This document shows, piece by piece, positions 1-6,385 of a stretch of 33,147 nucleotides of DNA (its first letter is position 1; the number at the start of each line of letters is the position of its first letter). Source of the stretch: DASPJL01 sp035628645 (GTDB lineage Bacteria > Bacteroidota > Bacteroidia > Cytophagales > Cyclobacteriaceae); NCBI GenBank assembly GCA_035628645.1, contig DASPJL010000042.1:1-33147 (forward strand), in the 5' to 3' direction. The notes beneath the pieces are model-generated. The model was not told where the DNA came from. It saw nothing but the letters and a program-made list of their open reading frames with translations, and ran no database searches. Both the position numbers and the translations under genes were made by a program.

Positions 1-767
1 ATTTTATCAACAAGTTTTCCGGAACCTTTATCATCGTCCTGTAAAAATACTTCTGCTGTAATTTCAACAAGGAAAGACTGAAGCCTTCCTTTGTTCCAGC
101 TATCGTATACCTTATGGATTTCCTCGTTACTTAAGCCTAAACCTCTTTTAAGGATATCATAACTTTCCGATAATAGTTGCATAATGCCGTATTCGATTCC
201 ATTGTGCACCATCTTCACATAGTGTCCAGCCGATCCTCTTCCTAAATAAGTCACGCAAGGTTCATTATTCACTTTTGCAGATACAGCTTCCAACACATTC
301 TTTATTCTTTCATACCCTTCTTTGGTTCCGCCGGGCATAATGCTAGGGCCAAATCTTGCGCCTTCTTCACCTCCGGATACGCCTACTCCCATAAAATTGA
401 ATCCTTTCTCAATAAGGTCTTTTGCCCTTCGCTCAGTATCGGTATAAAAAGAATTTCCTCCGTCTATAATAATATCACCTTTATCCAATAAAGGTAAAAG
501 CTCTCCAACAACAGAATCTACGGCGCTTCCGGCAGTAACCAACAACATAATGGCCCTGGGGCTCTTTAACTTTTGAACAAAATCCTTTAAATCACTGGTA
601 CCCGCTACATTGTCTTTTCCCGCAGCCTCTTCCTTCAAAAGCTCAATCTTTTGGGGGCTTTTGTTATATCCTATCACAGAAAATCCATGGTCAGCCATGT
701 TTAAAAGTAAATTTCTACCCATCGTGCCCATTCCCATGACCCCAAATTCGTATTGTGTATTGCTCAT
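1..767 (-). CDS. gnd: 6-phosphogluconate dehydrogenase, decarboxylating (partial, C-terminus outside window)
   Basis: The enzyme oxidises and decarboxylates 6-phosphogluconate to ribulose 5-phosphate in the cytosolic oxidative pentose phosphate pathway. Reading the minus strand from the ATG at 767, the protein begins MSNTQYEFGVMGMGTMGRN, an N-terminal Rossmann motif for NAD(P). It continues with VSGGEEGARFGPSIMPGG (substrate loop) and GHYVKMVHNGIEYGIMQL, which holds the catalytic Lys and Glu and the Asn of this family. About 255 residues are present of a usual 470 or so. The reading frame runs off the left edge without a stop, so the truncation comes from the window and not from decay. A TAATTTTG box (plus-strand 853-860 reversed) about 90 bases upstream could be its -7 element. 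Identity is very secure. Confidence 0.95.
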   Translation of the reverse strand, partial: MSNTQYEFGVMGMGTMGRNLLLNMADHGFSVIGYNKSPQKIELLKEEAAGKDNVAGTSDLKDFVQKLKSPRAIMLLVTAGSAVDSVVGELLPLLDKGDIIIDGGNSFYTDTERRAKDLIEKGFNFMGVGVSGGEEGARFGPSIMPGGTKEGYERIKNVLEAVSAKVNNEPCVTYLGRGSAGHYVKMVHNGIEYGIMQLLSESYDILKRGLGLSNEEIHKVYDSWNKGRLQSFLVEITAEVFLQDDDKGSGKLVDK

Positions 768-1541
768 AGTTTTAGATATAAAATTTGTTTTAAGTCTTTA
801 TTTTTCTTTGCGCTCAATTCTTTTAGGAATAACACAAATTTAAATTAGAGGCCAAAATTAGTAGATTCTATGAGGAAGTTTAAGAATAAATCAAATTATT
901 AATGAGGAAGTATGAATGAGGATAGAGGAAAGAGAAAAGGAGAAGATTTTTCCCTTATTTTTAATTCTATTATAGATGATAGGGTTAGTTATAAGTAAGT
1001 CAAAAATTCTCAACTAATCAAAGCATCTCGTCTACTGTTGCAGTGATTAAAGAATACGCTACTAAAATGGATGCGATAGAAAAATAAGGGATAAGTAAGA
1101 GGGGATATCCTATCCTGCTGAATTTATTAAATATCTTCTGTCTTGCCGAATCCATTTTCGGCATCTAAGTTATCGGGATAAGTTTGGCAAGATAGGATAT
1201 GCTTAAAACCCTTCATCACTTACATTCTTCGCGTAAAGATCTTAACATATGTGCGTGAACCTAAAAGCCAATAAAAAAAAGGCATACCATCGTAAGACAG
1301 TACACCTTTCCTATTGTAATCATCAACTTCACTTTCTTCCTCTACCTATAGATACTAGATGGAGAAGCAATAGTTATACTTATTATAAAAGATTTGTACG
1401 GTTTTTTTGTATGATAAATAGCGATAGTATTTATAACAGGGCAACGAAAAACTAGGAATAATTAGAATACATAAATAATTCTGAGGCCATTGGATAATTT
1501 GGTATAATAGAAGTTCCAACTCTCAAATTCACACCTTAAAA
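768..1541. other. Gene-free stretch between gnd and the esterase remnant
   Basis: No convincing gene lies in these 770 bases. The longest open frame (plus, 1249-1455) encodes a Lys/Tyr/Ser-rich string with no family resemblance and no supporting signals. A short open frame on the plus strand ending in a TAA at about 1087 reads like a protein tail (TVAVIKEYATKMDAIEK), but it has no start and no recognisable family. The one clear structure is the long inverted repeat at 1105-1200, listed separately. The first 130 bases probably hold the gnd promoter on the minus strand. Confidence 0.5.
1105..1200 (+). repeat. Imperfect long inverted repeat with inner hairpin (RNA structure or relic of a small mobile element)
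   Basis: ATATCCTATC (1105-1114) and its exact reverse complement GATAGGATAT (1191-1200) bracket the segment. Read as plus-strand RNA the pairing continues inward for about ten more positions, with one C-A mismatch and several G-U pairs. An inner perfect hairpin, GCCGAA (1145-1150) with TTCGGC (1157-1162), sits inside, and TCTTGCC (1141-1147) could compete for GGCAAGA (1187-1193). The 9-mer GGGATAAGT occurs at 1088-1096 and 1175-1183. No gene or T-run follows closely, so it is not a plain terminator. It could be a structured RNA or a degraded MITE-like element. Confidence 0.4.
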
Positions 1542-1826
1542 ATGAAAAACTGCAAGCTTCTTTTCTTTTTCCTCATCGTATTTCTCTCACATTATGCGAA
1601 TTGTGAATCATTAAATCTAAAATTATTTGAAGCAGACAATAAGTATATTCAATATACAGGCCGCATAGATTTCACAAATTCGAAACTTCCAAGATTCTGG
1701 AATGCCGGAGTTTACATAACAACGAGGTTCAGCGGGTCATCTTGTGAGATTGTAATAAATGATCACAAACAAATAGCAGAAGAACTTACCACATTTTTAA
1801 AAGAAACAATGGGGTGGGGGAGATAA
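1542..1826 (+). pseudogene. Remnant of a secreted SGNH/GDSL carbohydrate esterase with the catalytic domain deleted
   Basis: The 94-residue product has a signal peptide (MKNCKLLFFFLIVFLSHYANC). It is followed by about 50 residues typical of the N-terminal beta-sandwich of CE2-like GDSL esterases (YIQYTGRIDF, PRFWNAGVYI, SCEIVIND). It then jumps directly to HKQIAEELTTFLKETMGW, which matches the extreme C-terminus of the same family, where the catalytic His lies just upstream of such a helix. The intact family is roughly 350 residues, so some 250 residues carrying the SGNH catalytic residues are missing, apparently through an in-frame deletion at the Asn-Asp/His junction near residues 73-75. 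The reading frame is open, but no esterase activity is expected. Family assignment is from remembered motifs. A purposely short protein is possible but unlikely. Confidence 0.7.
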
Positions 1827-1875
1827 ACCCTTGCAAAGTTCCGAGCGACGAAAATGACATTGAGAGTTTTCTATT

Positions 1876-1923
1876 CTCCATTTCTCCGTGCATTCTCCAT
1901 GTTCTCTGTGGTAAAAAAGAAGT
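1876..1923 (+). repeat. Short dispersed intergenic repeat, copy 1
   Basis: A C/T-rich 48-base segment ends in TTCTCTGTGGTAAAAAAGAA. It matches 2801-2849 at most positions in the same orientation (shared blocks TTTCTCC, TGCATTCT, CTGTGGTAAAAAA, AGAAGT). Sequences of the type CTCTGTGGTAAAAAA are frequent between genes in many environmental bacteria. This copy lies upstream of the DUF2625 gene and the second lies just after it. Confidence 0.6.
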
Positions 1924-1954
1924 GCTTAAGAAACAAAAATTAGATGACCAAAGA

Positions 1955-1983
1955 TTTGTTTATAATACAAATTTATAGCTTTG
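1955..1983 (+). promoter_or_regulatory. Probable Bacteroidota promoter of the DUF2625 gene
   Basis: TTTG at 1955-1958 and TAGCTTTG at 1976-1983 match the -33 (TTTG) and -7 (TAnnTTTG) elements. They are 17 bases apart, slightly shorter than the usual 19 or so. Transcription would start near 1990, leaving about 43 bases of leader before the ATG at 2033. Confidence 0.4.
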
Positions 1984-2032
1984 CCGTAATTACCTTGCTC
2001 TATTGATATTTTGTAATATTAATAACTAAAAC

Positions 2033-2758
2033 ATGATCCATAGATTTATCTTTCTGCTCTTCATAATTTCTACTTCGGCTATGGCCCAAAATTTTACGCC
2101 TAAATCGTTATCCGAATTAATCAATACTGAAGAACCGGGATGGAAATTGGTTGAGGAATGGATAAAAGAAGGTAAGAATAAAATAGAAGTTTTACCAAAA
2201 ATACAAGCCAGGGCAGAAAAAGCATTATTGGAATCGCAGGTAACCACGAGGTCTCCTATGGGTGCAATTGTTTATGAAACGGGTGGAATTCTGGTAGACG
2301 ATGGATGGATAAGAATTCTAGGGTCGGGATCTGAAAGATTTGACCGAAGCTTAATAGAATGGAACCAGGGAAAATCATTTATAAATTCAGGTGAACAACC
2401 TGCTTACTTATTAATTGCAGATGACGTGTTAGGAGGTTTTTTTGCAATTAATAATGGAGCGTTTGGAAAGGATGAATCAGGTAAAATATTCTATTTTGCT
2501 CCTGAAAGTTTGACATGGGAATCATTAGGAATAGGATATTCTGATTTCATTTATTTTTGCTTTTCAGGAGACTTGGATAAATTTTATAAAGGATTCAGGT
2601 GGATGAATTGGGAAAAAGATGTACGAGGGTTAGATGCTAATATGGCCTTTAGCCTTATGCCTTATCCCTGGACAAAAGAAGGGAAGAATATAAATAAGGT
2701 CACTAGAAAAGCCGTTCCTATCCAAGAGTTATGGAATCTATATATGGACAATGAATAA
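2033..2758 (+). CDS. DUF2625 family protein with signal peptide
   Basis: The family's function is unknown to me. The first 18 residues (MIHRFIFLLFIISTSAMA) are a signal peptide, so the protein should be exported. The mature part of about 220 residues matches DUF2625 from end to end: SLSELINTEEPGWKLVEEWI, the hallmark TTRSPMGAIVYETGGILVDDG, LLIADDVLGGFFAINNGAFG, IFYFAPESLTWESLGIGYSD and FSLMPYPWTKEG. The family as I know it is mostly cytoplasmic and resembles SMI1/SUKH-like folds in its GYSDF and SGDL patches, so the secreted form is a mild oddity. The gene stands alone between two copies of an intergenic repeat and has its own likely promoter at 1955-1983. It looks intact. Family assignment is strong, function is open. 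Confidence 0.85.
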   Translation: MIHRFIFLLFIISTSAMAQNFTPKSLSELINTEEPGWKLVEEWIKEGKNKIEVLPKIQARAEKALLESQVTTRSPMGAIVYETGGILVDDGWIRILGSGSERFDRSLIEWNQGKSFINSGEQPAYLLIADDVLGGFFAINNGAFGKDESGKIFYFAPESLTWESLGIGYSDFIYFCFSGDLDKFYKGFRWMNWEKDVRGLDANMAFSLMPYPWTKEGKNINKVTRKAVPIQELWNLYMDNE

Positions 2759-2800
2759 TTCTCTGCTCCTGATCTACTTGGGAAGTCAGTACGTTTAACC

Positions 2801-2849
2801 CTCTGTTTCTCCTTGCATTCTTTTTGTTCCCTGTGGTAAAAAAAGAAGT
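2801..2849 (+). repeat. Short dispersed intergenic repeat, copy 2
   Basis: Forty-nine bases ending TTCCCTGTGGTAAAAAAAGA align with copy 1 at 1876-1923 with one extra A and a few substitutions. It lies between the stop codon of the DUF2625 gene and the stop codon of the convergent membrane-protein gene. Confidence 0.6.
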
Positions 2850-2861
2850 AGTTAATCTAAT

Positions 2862-3326
2862 TTAAAACCACCTGAAATAAGGCCTGTCCACCAGAAACGG
2901 AAGTCCCCAGGGAATAGAAAATAAAATCAGCAATAGAGCTACAGTAAACCAAATTGCCATCGTCCTGAATTTTTCTTTGTCTGTAGTTTTCCTTTTAGAT
3001 TTTGCCGAACCAACGGTTATAAATGCAACCGAAAGCGTCATTGTAGTAATGTGTTCAATTCCAAAAAACCTGAACTCCCGTATATGAAGGGCATCTTTGA
3101 AATTATCAAGAAAATAAGCCACAATAGGGCTGATAACATATAGAGTAATTCCCAGAAGAAACTGGAGGTGAACGATGCTTACCGTAGTTTGTCTGAGGAT
3201 ATTGTCACGATAAGAAAAGCTGTCTGCTGATTTCCATCCAAAAAAAGAACGGGAGATTGCCAAAATCAAACTGGCAAGAACCAACCACCGCACCAAAGAG
3301 TGAAGTGTTAAAATTGATGAATACAT
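2862..3326 (-). CDS. Four-helix membrane protein, often labelled cytochrome b-like
   Basis: The 154-residue protein has four hydrophobic segments, at roughly residues 7-25, 46-70, 90-107 and 123-146. Histidines sit in or near the helices (LHSLVRW at 8-14, VHLQFLLG near 53, EHITTM near 92). This arrangement occurs in a small Bacteroidota family that annotation pipelines call cytochrome B from weak similarity. Whether it binds haem is not shown. It starts at an ATG at 3326 with a near-consensus -7 box upstream, and its 3' end converges on the DUF2625 gene with about 100 bases between. No partner gene lies beside it. The inner membrane location is secure, the biochemical role is not. Confidence 0.7.
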   Translation of the reverse strand: MYSSILTLHSLVRWLVLASLILAISRSFFGWKSADSFSYRDNILRQTTVSIVHLQFLLGITLYVISPIVAYFLDNFKDALHIREFRFFGIEHITTMTLSVAFITVGSAKSKRKTTDKEKFRTMAIWFTVALLLILFSIPWGLPFLVDRPYFRWF

Positions 3327-3492
3327 GCCACAAGTTTATATGTTTTGGTTAATTAATAAAATAGGCTTTTATGTTGAGCGGTGTATTTTCGCAAGAACTG
3401 AAAGGTAAGGTCTTTTTTAAAAAGGAAAACGTTAATTTTCCCAGATTTTTTTATTCATTAAATTGATTTAATCACAGAAACTTTCACACAGT

Positions 3493-4281
3493 ATGCGAAA
3501 AAAAATATTAATTCTCGTAGCGCTTCTGTTTATAGCAATAGTAGCCTTTTCGATTTTTTATACTCCATCGTTGCCGGTAAATTATGGAAAGGTCGATGCA
3601 AGGTTATTTCTGGCAGCTTCTCAGAACCAACCCCTAGTCGTTGCCTTTGGAGGAAGTGAAGGCGGTAATGTTTACGCCTCGGAAGAGCTTAAGGAAATAC
3701 GGAACAAATTTCTTCAAAAAGGATATGGCTTTTTGGCCATTGGATATTTTGGGGGTCCCAATGCTTCTGAAGTGTTTGACAGAATATCTCTGAATGCTAT
3801 CCATGCTGCGATTATAAAAGCAAGTCAAAATCCAAAAATTAATAAAGAAAAAATAGCATTGATAGGAGGATCAAGAGGAGGGGAGCTTGTACTGAATTTT
3901 GGCAAGCAGGTTTCAGTAGGAGAAACCTCAGCCTGGAGTTACGATAACCAGCCGCTACCTTATCTTCCTAGTACTTTAAAATCTGTGTATTATTCAATAA
4001 AAGACGATTGGGTAAATGCTTTTAAAGAAATGTTAACTGATTCGAAAGCAGTTGAAAAAGCCGCTATAAAAGTTGAAAATATAAATGGATCTATTTTATT
4101 GATTTCAGCTAAAAATGATGAAGTATGGCCCTCATTTTATATGTCAAATATGATAATGGAAAGGCTTAGAGAGAAGAAGTTCCAGAATTATTATGAACAT
4201 ATTGTCATAGAAGGTGGTCATACTGAGGCAGACAAAGATTATTCCCTTACCCTGGAATTTCTTAAGAGGTATTTTAAGTAA
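3493..4281 (+). CDS. Alpha/beta hydrolase, BAAT/acyl-CoA thioester hydrolase C-terminal type, probably internally shortened
   Basis: Residues 1-23 form a signal or anchor helix, so the enzyme should face the periplasm. The BAAT C-terminal hydrolase fold follows: VVAFGGSEGG (49-58), the nucleophile elbow GGSRGGE with Ser127, acid Asp209 in ISAKNDEVWPS, and catalytic His243 in EGGHTE. The full triad is therefore present. The distance from Ser127 to the family motif SAWSYDNQPLPYLP (146 on) is about 19 residues. From memory, homologues have about 40-45 there, including a core strand of the type AVVAYVPS. That strand appears to be missing here, so the protein may fold poorly or not at all. The substrate is unknown. 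The gene stands alone, without an obvious promoter match. Family call is firm, functionality is doubtful. Confidence 0.75.
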   Translation: MRKKILILVALLFIAIVAFSIFYTPSLPVNYGKVDARLFLAASQNQPLVVAFGGSEGGNVYASEELKEIRNKFLQKGYGFLAIGYFGGPNASEVFDRISLNAIHAAIIKASQNPKINKEKIALIGGSRGGELVLNFGKQVSVGETSAWSYDNQPLPYLPSTLKSVYYSIKDDWVNAFKEMLTDSKAVEKAAIKVENINGSILLISAKNDEVWPSFYMSNMIMERLREKKFQNYYEHIVIEGGHTEADKDYSLTLEFLKRYFK

Positions 4282-4368
4282 TTCTGAAATTTTTATTTAA
4301 GCTACTTGGTCTGGCAGACAGTGTAATGACCAGGGGTTTATGCAGCAGTAGGCGAGAGATGAGCAGCT

Positions 4369-4412
4369 GTTGTTGATATCCCTCAGTGATAGATAAGAGG
4401 AATATCAACAAC
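4369..4412. repeat. Sixteen-bp hairpin downstream of the hydrolase gene
   Basis: GTTGTTGATATCCCTC (4369-4384) pairs with GAGGAATATCAACAAC (4397-4412) with one C-A mismatch, which becomes a G-U pair if the minus strand is transcribed. The loop is 12 bases. There is no T-run on either side, so it is not a typical intrinsic terminator. It lies 88 bases after the hydrolase stop and 47 bases before the broken YcxB-like gene. Confidence 0.5.
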
Positions 4413-4458
4413 GGGAAAGAGTGGTTTAATTCCAGTAATTTTATTTTAAAAACCGACC

Positions 4459-4979
4459 ATGGAGCCTATTCAATTTTACACCCAACTAACAAAGAGTGAG
4501 TATTAAAAGCATATTTTGTTGTTCTTTTAAAATCTATTTTTATTAAAATAATTATTGGACTCTATTGTTACATTTTCATTTTTAATTTAGTTATCCCATA
4601 TTTTATCTCAAGTTTAAATAGAAGCAACATTTCAGCTTTATCCTTTAGTACCTTATTTCTTTTGATGTTGTTTGCACTATACTTATTTAGAGGCCATCAA
4701 ACTTATGATTCGGACCAGAGAATTTCAGAGAAAATAAATTGGGAAATAAATTCGGAAAAAATAACTTGTATTGGAGAATCTTTCAGAACTGAAATATCAA
4801 TAAGTAAACTTTATAAAGTTACGGAAAGTGAGAAGTGGTTTTTTATTTGGTATAATAAAAATCATTTTTCTATTCTTTCTAAAAATAGTCTTAACATAGA
4901 GATGTTAAGTAGGTTAAAAAACCTATTAAGGCAAGGGAACATCTTTAGCTATTCTAAATCCATTAATGACTCACGCTGA
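4459..4979 (+). pseudogene. YcxB-like membrane protein gene broken by a single-base frameshift
   Basis: An ATG at 4459 opens MEPIQFYTQLTKSEY and hits a TAA at 4504. The frame that continues the protein, LKAYFVVLLKSIFIKIIIGL, is open from 4500 and runs without interruption to the TGA at 4977-4979. Restoring one base near 4503 gives a protein of about 173 residues. It has an N-terminal YTQLTKSEY segment, two hydrophobic helices (roughly FIKIIIGLYCYIFIFNLVI and STLFLLMLFALYLF) and a C-terminal domain with FRTEISISKLYKV, WFFIWYNKNHFSILSK and a closing helix. That is the layout of YcxB-like proteins. The downstream part could be started only from TTG/ATG at 4662/4665, which would lose the first helix. 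A sequencing error in the TTAAAA tract cannot be excluded. Confidence 0.7.
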
Positions 4980-5060
4980 AAAAATAATAGCTAGACAAAT
5001 CATTTGGAAATACTGCCTAAAATTATAATTTAAATTTATTAACCCTTGCCAATCACCTGT

Positions 5061-5098
5061 TAAAAGAAAAGGCCTCAAATTTATTCAATTTGAGGCCT
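5061..5098 (-). terminator. Intrinsic terminator of the initiator tRNA gene
   Basis: AGGCCTCAAATT (5070-5081) and AATTTGAGGCCT (5087-5098) form a perfect 12-bp stem with a five-base loop. Read on the minus strand the stem is followed by TTTTCTTTTA, a good T-run. It begins six bases after the 3' end of the tRNA. Confidence 0.85.
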
Positions 5099-5103
5099 CT
5101 AAG

Positions 5104-5176
5104 TAGCGGGAGCAGGACTCGAACCTGCGGCCTTTGGGTTATGAGCCCAACGAGCTACCAACTGCTCCATCCCGCG
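5104..5176 (-). tRNA. Initiator tRNA-fMet (anticodon CAT)
   Basis: The minus strand folds as a 73-base tRNA. The acceptor is CGCGGGA/TCCCGCT with discriminator A, the D arm contains AGTTGGTA, the anticodon arm is TTGGG-CTCATAA-CCCAA, and the T arm contains GGTTCGAGTCC. Two features mark it as the initiator and not the elongator or Ile2 species: position 1 does not pair with position 72 (C against T), and the anticodon stem has three consecutive G-C pairs next to the loop. It closely resembles the E. coli initiator sequence. CCA is not encoded. Confidence 0.95.
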
Positions 5177-5287
5177 ATGTGGAGTGCAAAAGTATGAAAA
5201 ACTATTCTGGTTTCAAAACGGAATACTAAAAAATCTTTTAAAATTGAATAATAGAACCGAAAGGAACTTTATCTCAGGGGGATGTAT

Positions 5288-5295
5288 TATTTTTG
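5288..5295 (+). promoter_or_regulatory. -7 promoter element of mazG
   Basis: TATTTTTG fits TAnnTTTG exactly. A TTTA at 5267-5270 is the best -33 candidate, with a 17-base gap. The implied start near 5301 lies downstream of the upstream in-frame TTG at 5293, which argues that translation begins at the ATG at 5329. Confidence 0.4.
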
Positions 5296-5328
5296 GAAAT
5301 CAAACGCCTTCACAATCATTTATATAGC

Positions 5329-6141
5329 ATGAAGAATCAAATAAGCTCCATTGACAAAAATAAAATCGAAAAGATAATGGCTTTTGATCGGGTCCTTACC
5401 ATAATGGATGAACTTAGGGAAAAGTGTCCATGGGATAAAAAGCAAACCATTCAAAGCCTTCGTTATTTAACCATTGAAGAAACATTTGAGCTTTCCGATG
5501 CCATCATGGAAGGTGATTTTGATGAAATAAAAAAGGAGCTGGGGGATATTTTGCTTCATATGGTCTTTTATTCAAAGATTGCCTCTGAGGAAAAAAAGTT
5601 TGATATAGCCGACGTTTTAAATACCCTTTGTGACAAACTTATCAGCAGGCACCCGCATATTTATGGAGATGTGGTGGCAAATACCGAAGAGGATGTCAAG
5701 AAAAATTGGGAAGCCTTAAAAATAAAAGAAGGGAATAAATCGGTTTTGGGCGGTGTGCCCTCTTCGCTGCCTGCTTTGGTAAAAGCCATGCGTATCCAGG
5801 AAAAAGCAAAAGGAGCAGGGTTTGATTGGGAAAAGAAGCAACAGGTTTGGGAGAAAGTTGAAGAAGAGCTAAGGGAGTTTAAGGAAGAGTTTAATACGGA
5901 AACTTCTGAAATGGTAGATAAAGAAAAGGCGGAAAAGGAGTTTGGCGATATTCTTTTTTCCCTTATAAATTATGCCCGCTTTATTGATATCAATCCTGAA
6001 GATGCATTAGAAAAAACAAACAGAAAGTTCATAAAACGTTTTAAGTATCTGGAGCAAGAATCATTGAAAGATGGTAAAACGCTTGCCCAAATGTCTCTTG
6101 CAGAAATGGACGAATATTGGGAGAAAGCAAAAAAGATTTAA
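5329..6141 (+). CDS. mazG: Nucleoside triphosphate pyrophosphohydrolase MazG
   Basis: MazG hydrolyses (d)NTPs to monophosphates and pyrophosphate, cleaning the nucleotide pool and in some bacteria lowering ppGpp. The protein of 270 residues has the two tandem MazG domains of the family. The first contains LREKCPWDKKQTIQSL, the metal-binding EETFEL and KKELGDILLHMVF. The second contains KAKGAGFDWE, EEELREFKEEF and EFGDILFSLINYARF. The C-terminus ALEKTNRKFIKRFKYLE is also typical. I chose the ATG at 5329 over the in-frame TTG at 5293 because the TTG overlaps a -7 promoter box and the family starts near there. It is a single-gene unit next to the initiator tRNA, divergently transcribed. Confidence 0.95.
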   Translation: MKNQISSIDKNKIEKIMAFDRVLTIMDELREKCPWDKKQTIQSLRYLTIEETFELSDAIMEGDFDEIKKELGDILLHMVFYSKIASEEKKFDIADVLNTLCDKLISRHPHIYGDVVANTEEDVKKNWEALKIKEGNKSVLGGVPSSLPALVKAMRIQEKAKGAGFDWEKKQQVWEKVEEELREFKEEFNTETSEMVDKEKAEKEFGDILFSLINYARFIDINPEDALEKTNRKFIKRFKYLEQESLKDGKTLAQMSLAEMDEYWEKAKKI

Positions 6142-6202
6142 AAAGCCACAACAATAATAAATATCTATTGTTTAAACATTGTGGATGCAAAAACGTATGA
6201 TT

Positions 6203-6236
6203 TTCGTCATGCTGAATTTATTTCAGCATCTCAAAC
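6203..6236 (+). repeat. Dispersed palindromic intergenic repeat (GTCATGCTGAA type)
   Basis: ATGCTGAA (6209-6216) and TTCAGCAT (6222-6229) form a perfect 8-bp stem with loop TTTAT, set in the context TTCGTC...CTCAAAC. I recall very similar palindromes as frequent intergenic repeats in Bacteroidota genomes. It lies between mazG and the lipoprotein gene. Confidence 0.55.
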
Positions 6237-6353
6237 ATCGATAACAAATGACCTGCTCAAAAATAAATTGAGAAGACCTTTATAAAGCATCAGTTTCGAT
6301 AAAAAATGAATCACTTAAAGAAAGAAAACCAAGAAGTCAAGTGGACTTCCCCG

Positions 6354-6381
6354 AACCTCAAACCTCATACCTCAAACCTGC
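6354..6381 (+). repeat. Seven-bp tandem repeat before the lipoprotein gene
   Basis: AACCTCA, AACCTCA, TACCTCA and a partial AACCTG follow each other directly, nearly four units, and end about five bases before the ATG at 6386. The position overlaps the leader of the lipoprotein mRNA. Confidence 0.6.
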
Positions 6382-6385
6382 TAAA

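Noticed and set aside
1000..1087. Protein-like tail TVAVIKEYATKMDAIEK before a TAA
   Set aside because: Only about 30 codons are open, there is no start codon, and I cannot tie it to any family.
1210..1340. Minus-strand frame containing NRKGVLSYDGMPFFYWLLGS
   Set aside because: It looks protein-like, but it spans fewer than 45 codons between stops and lacks a start; length is within chance.
1249..1455. 68-codon open frame in the gene-free stretch
   Set aside because: The product is a Lys/Tyr/His-rich string with no family features, promoter or conserved start; AT-rich noise explains it.
5104..5176. tRNA-fMet as an integration site
   Set aside because: No integrase and no repeated copy of the tRNA 3' end found in the window.
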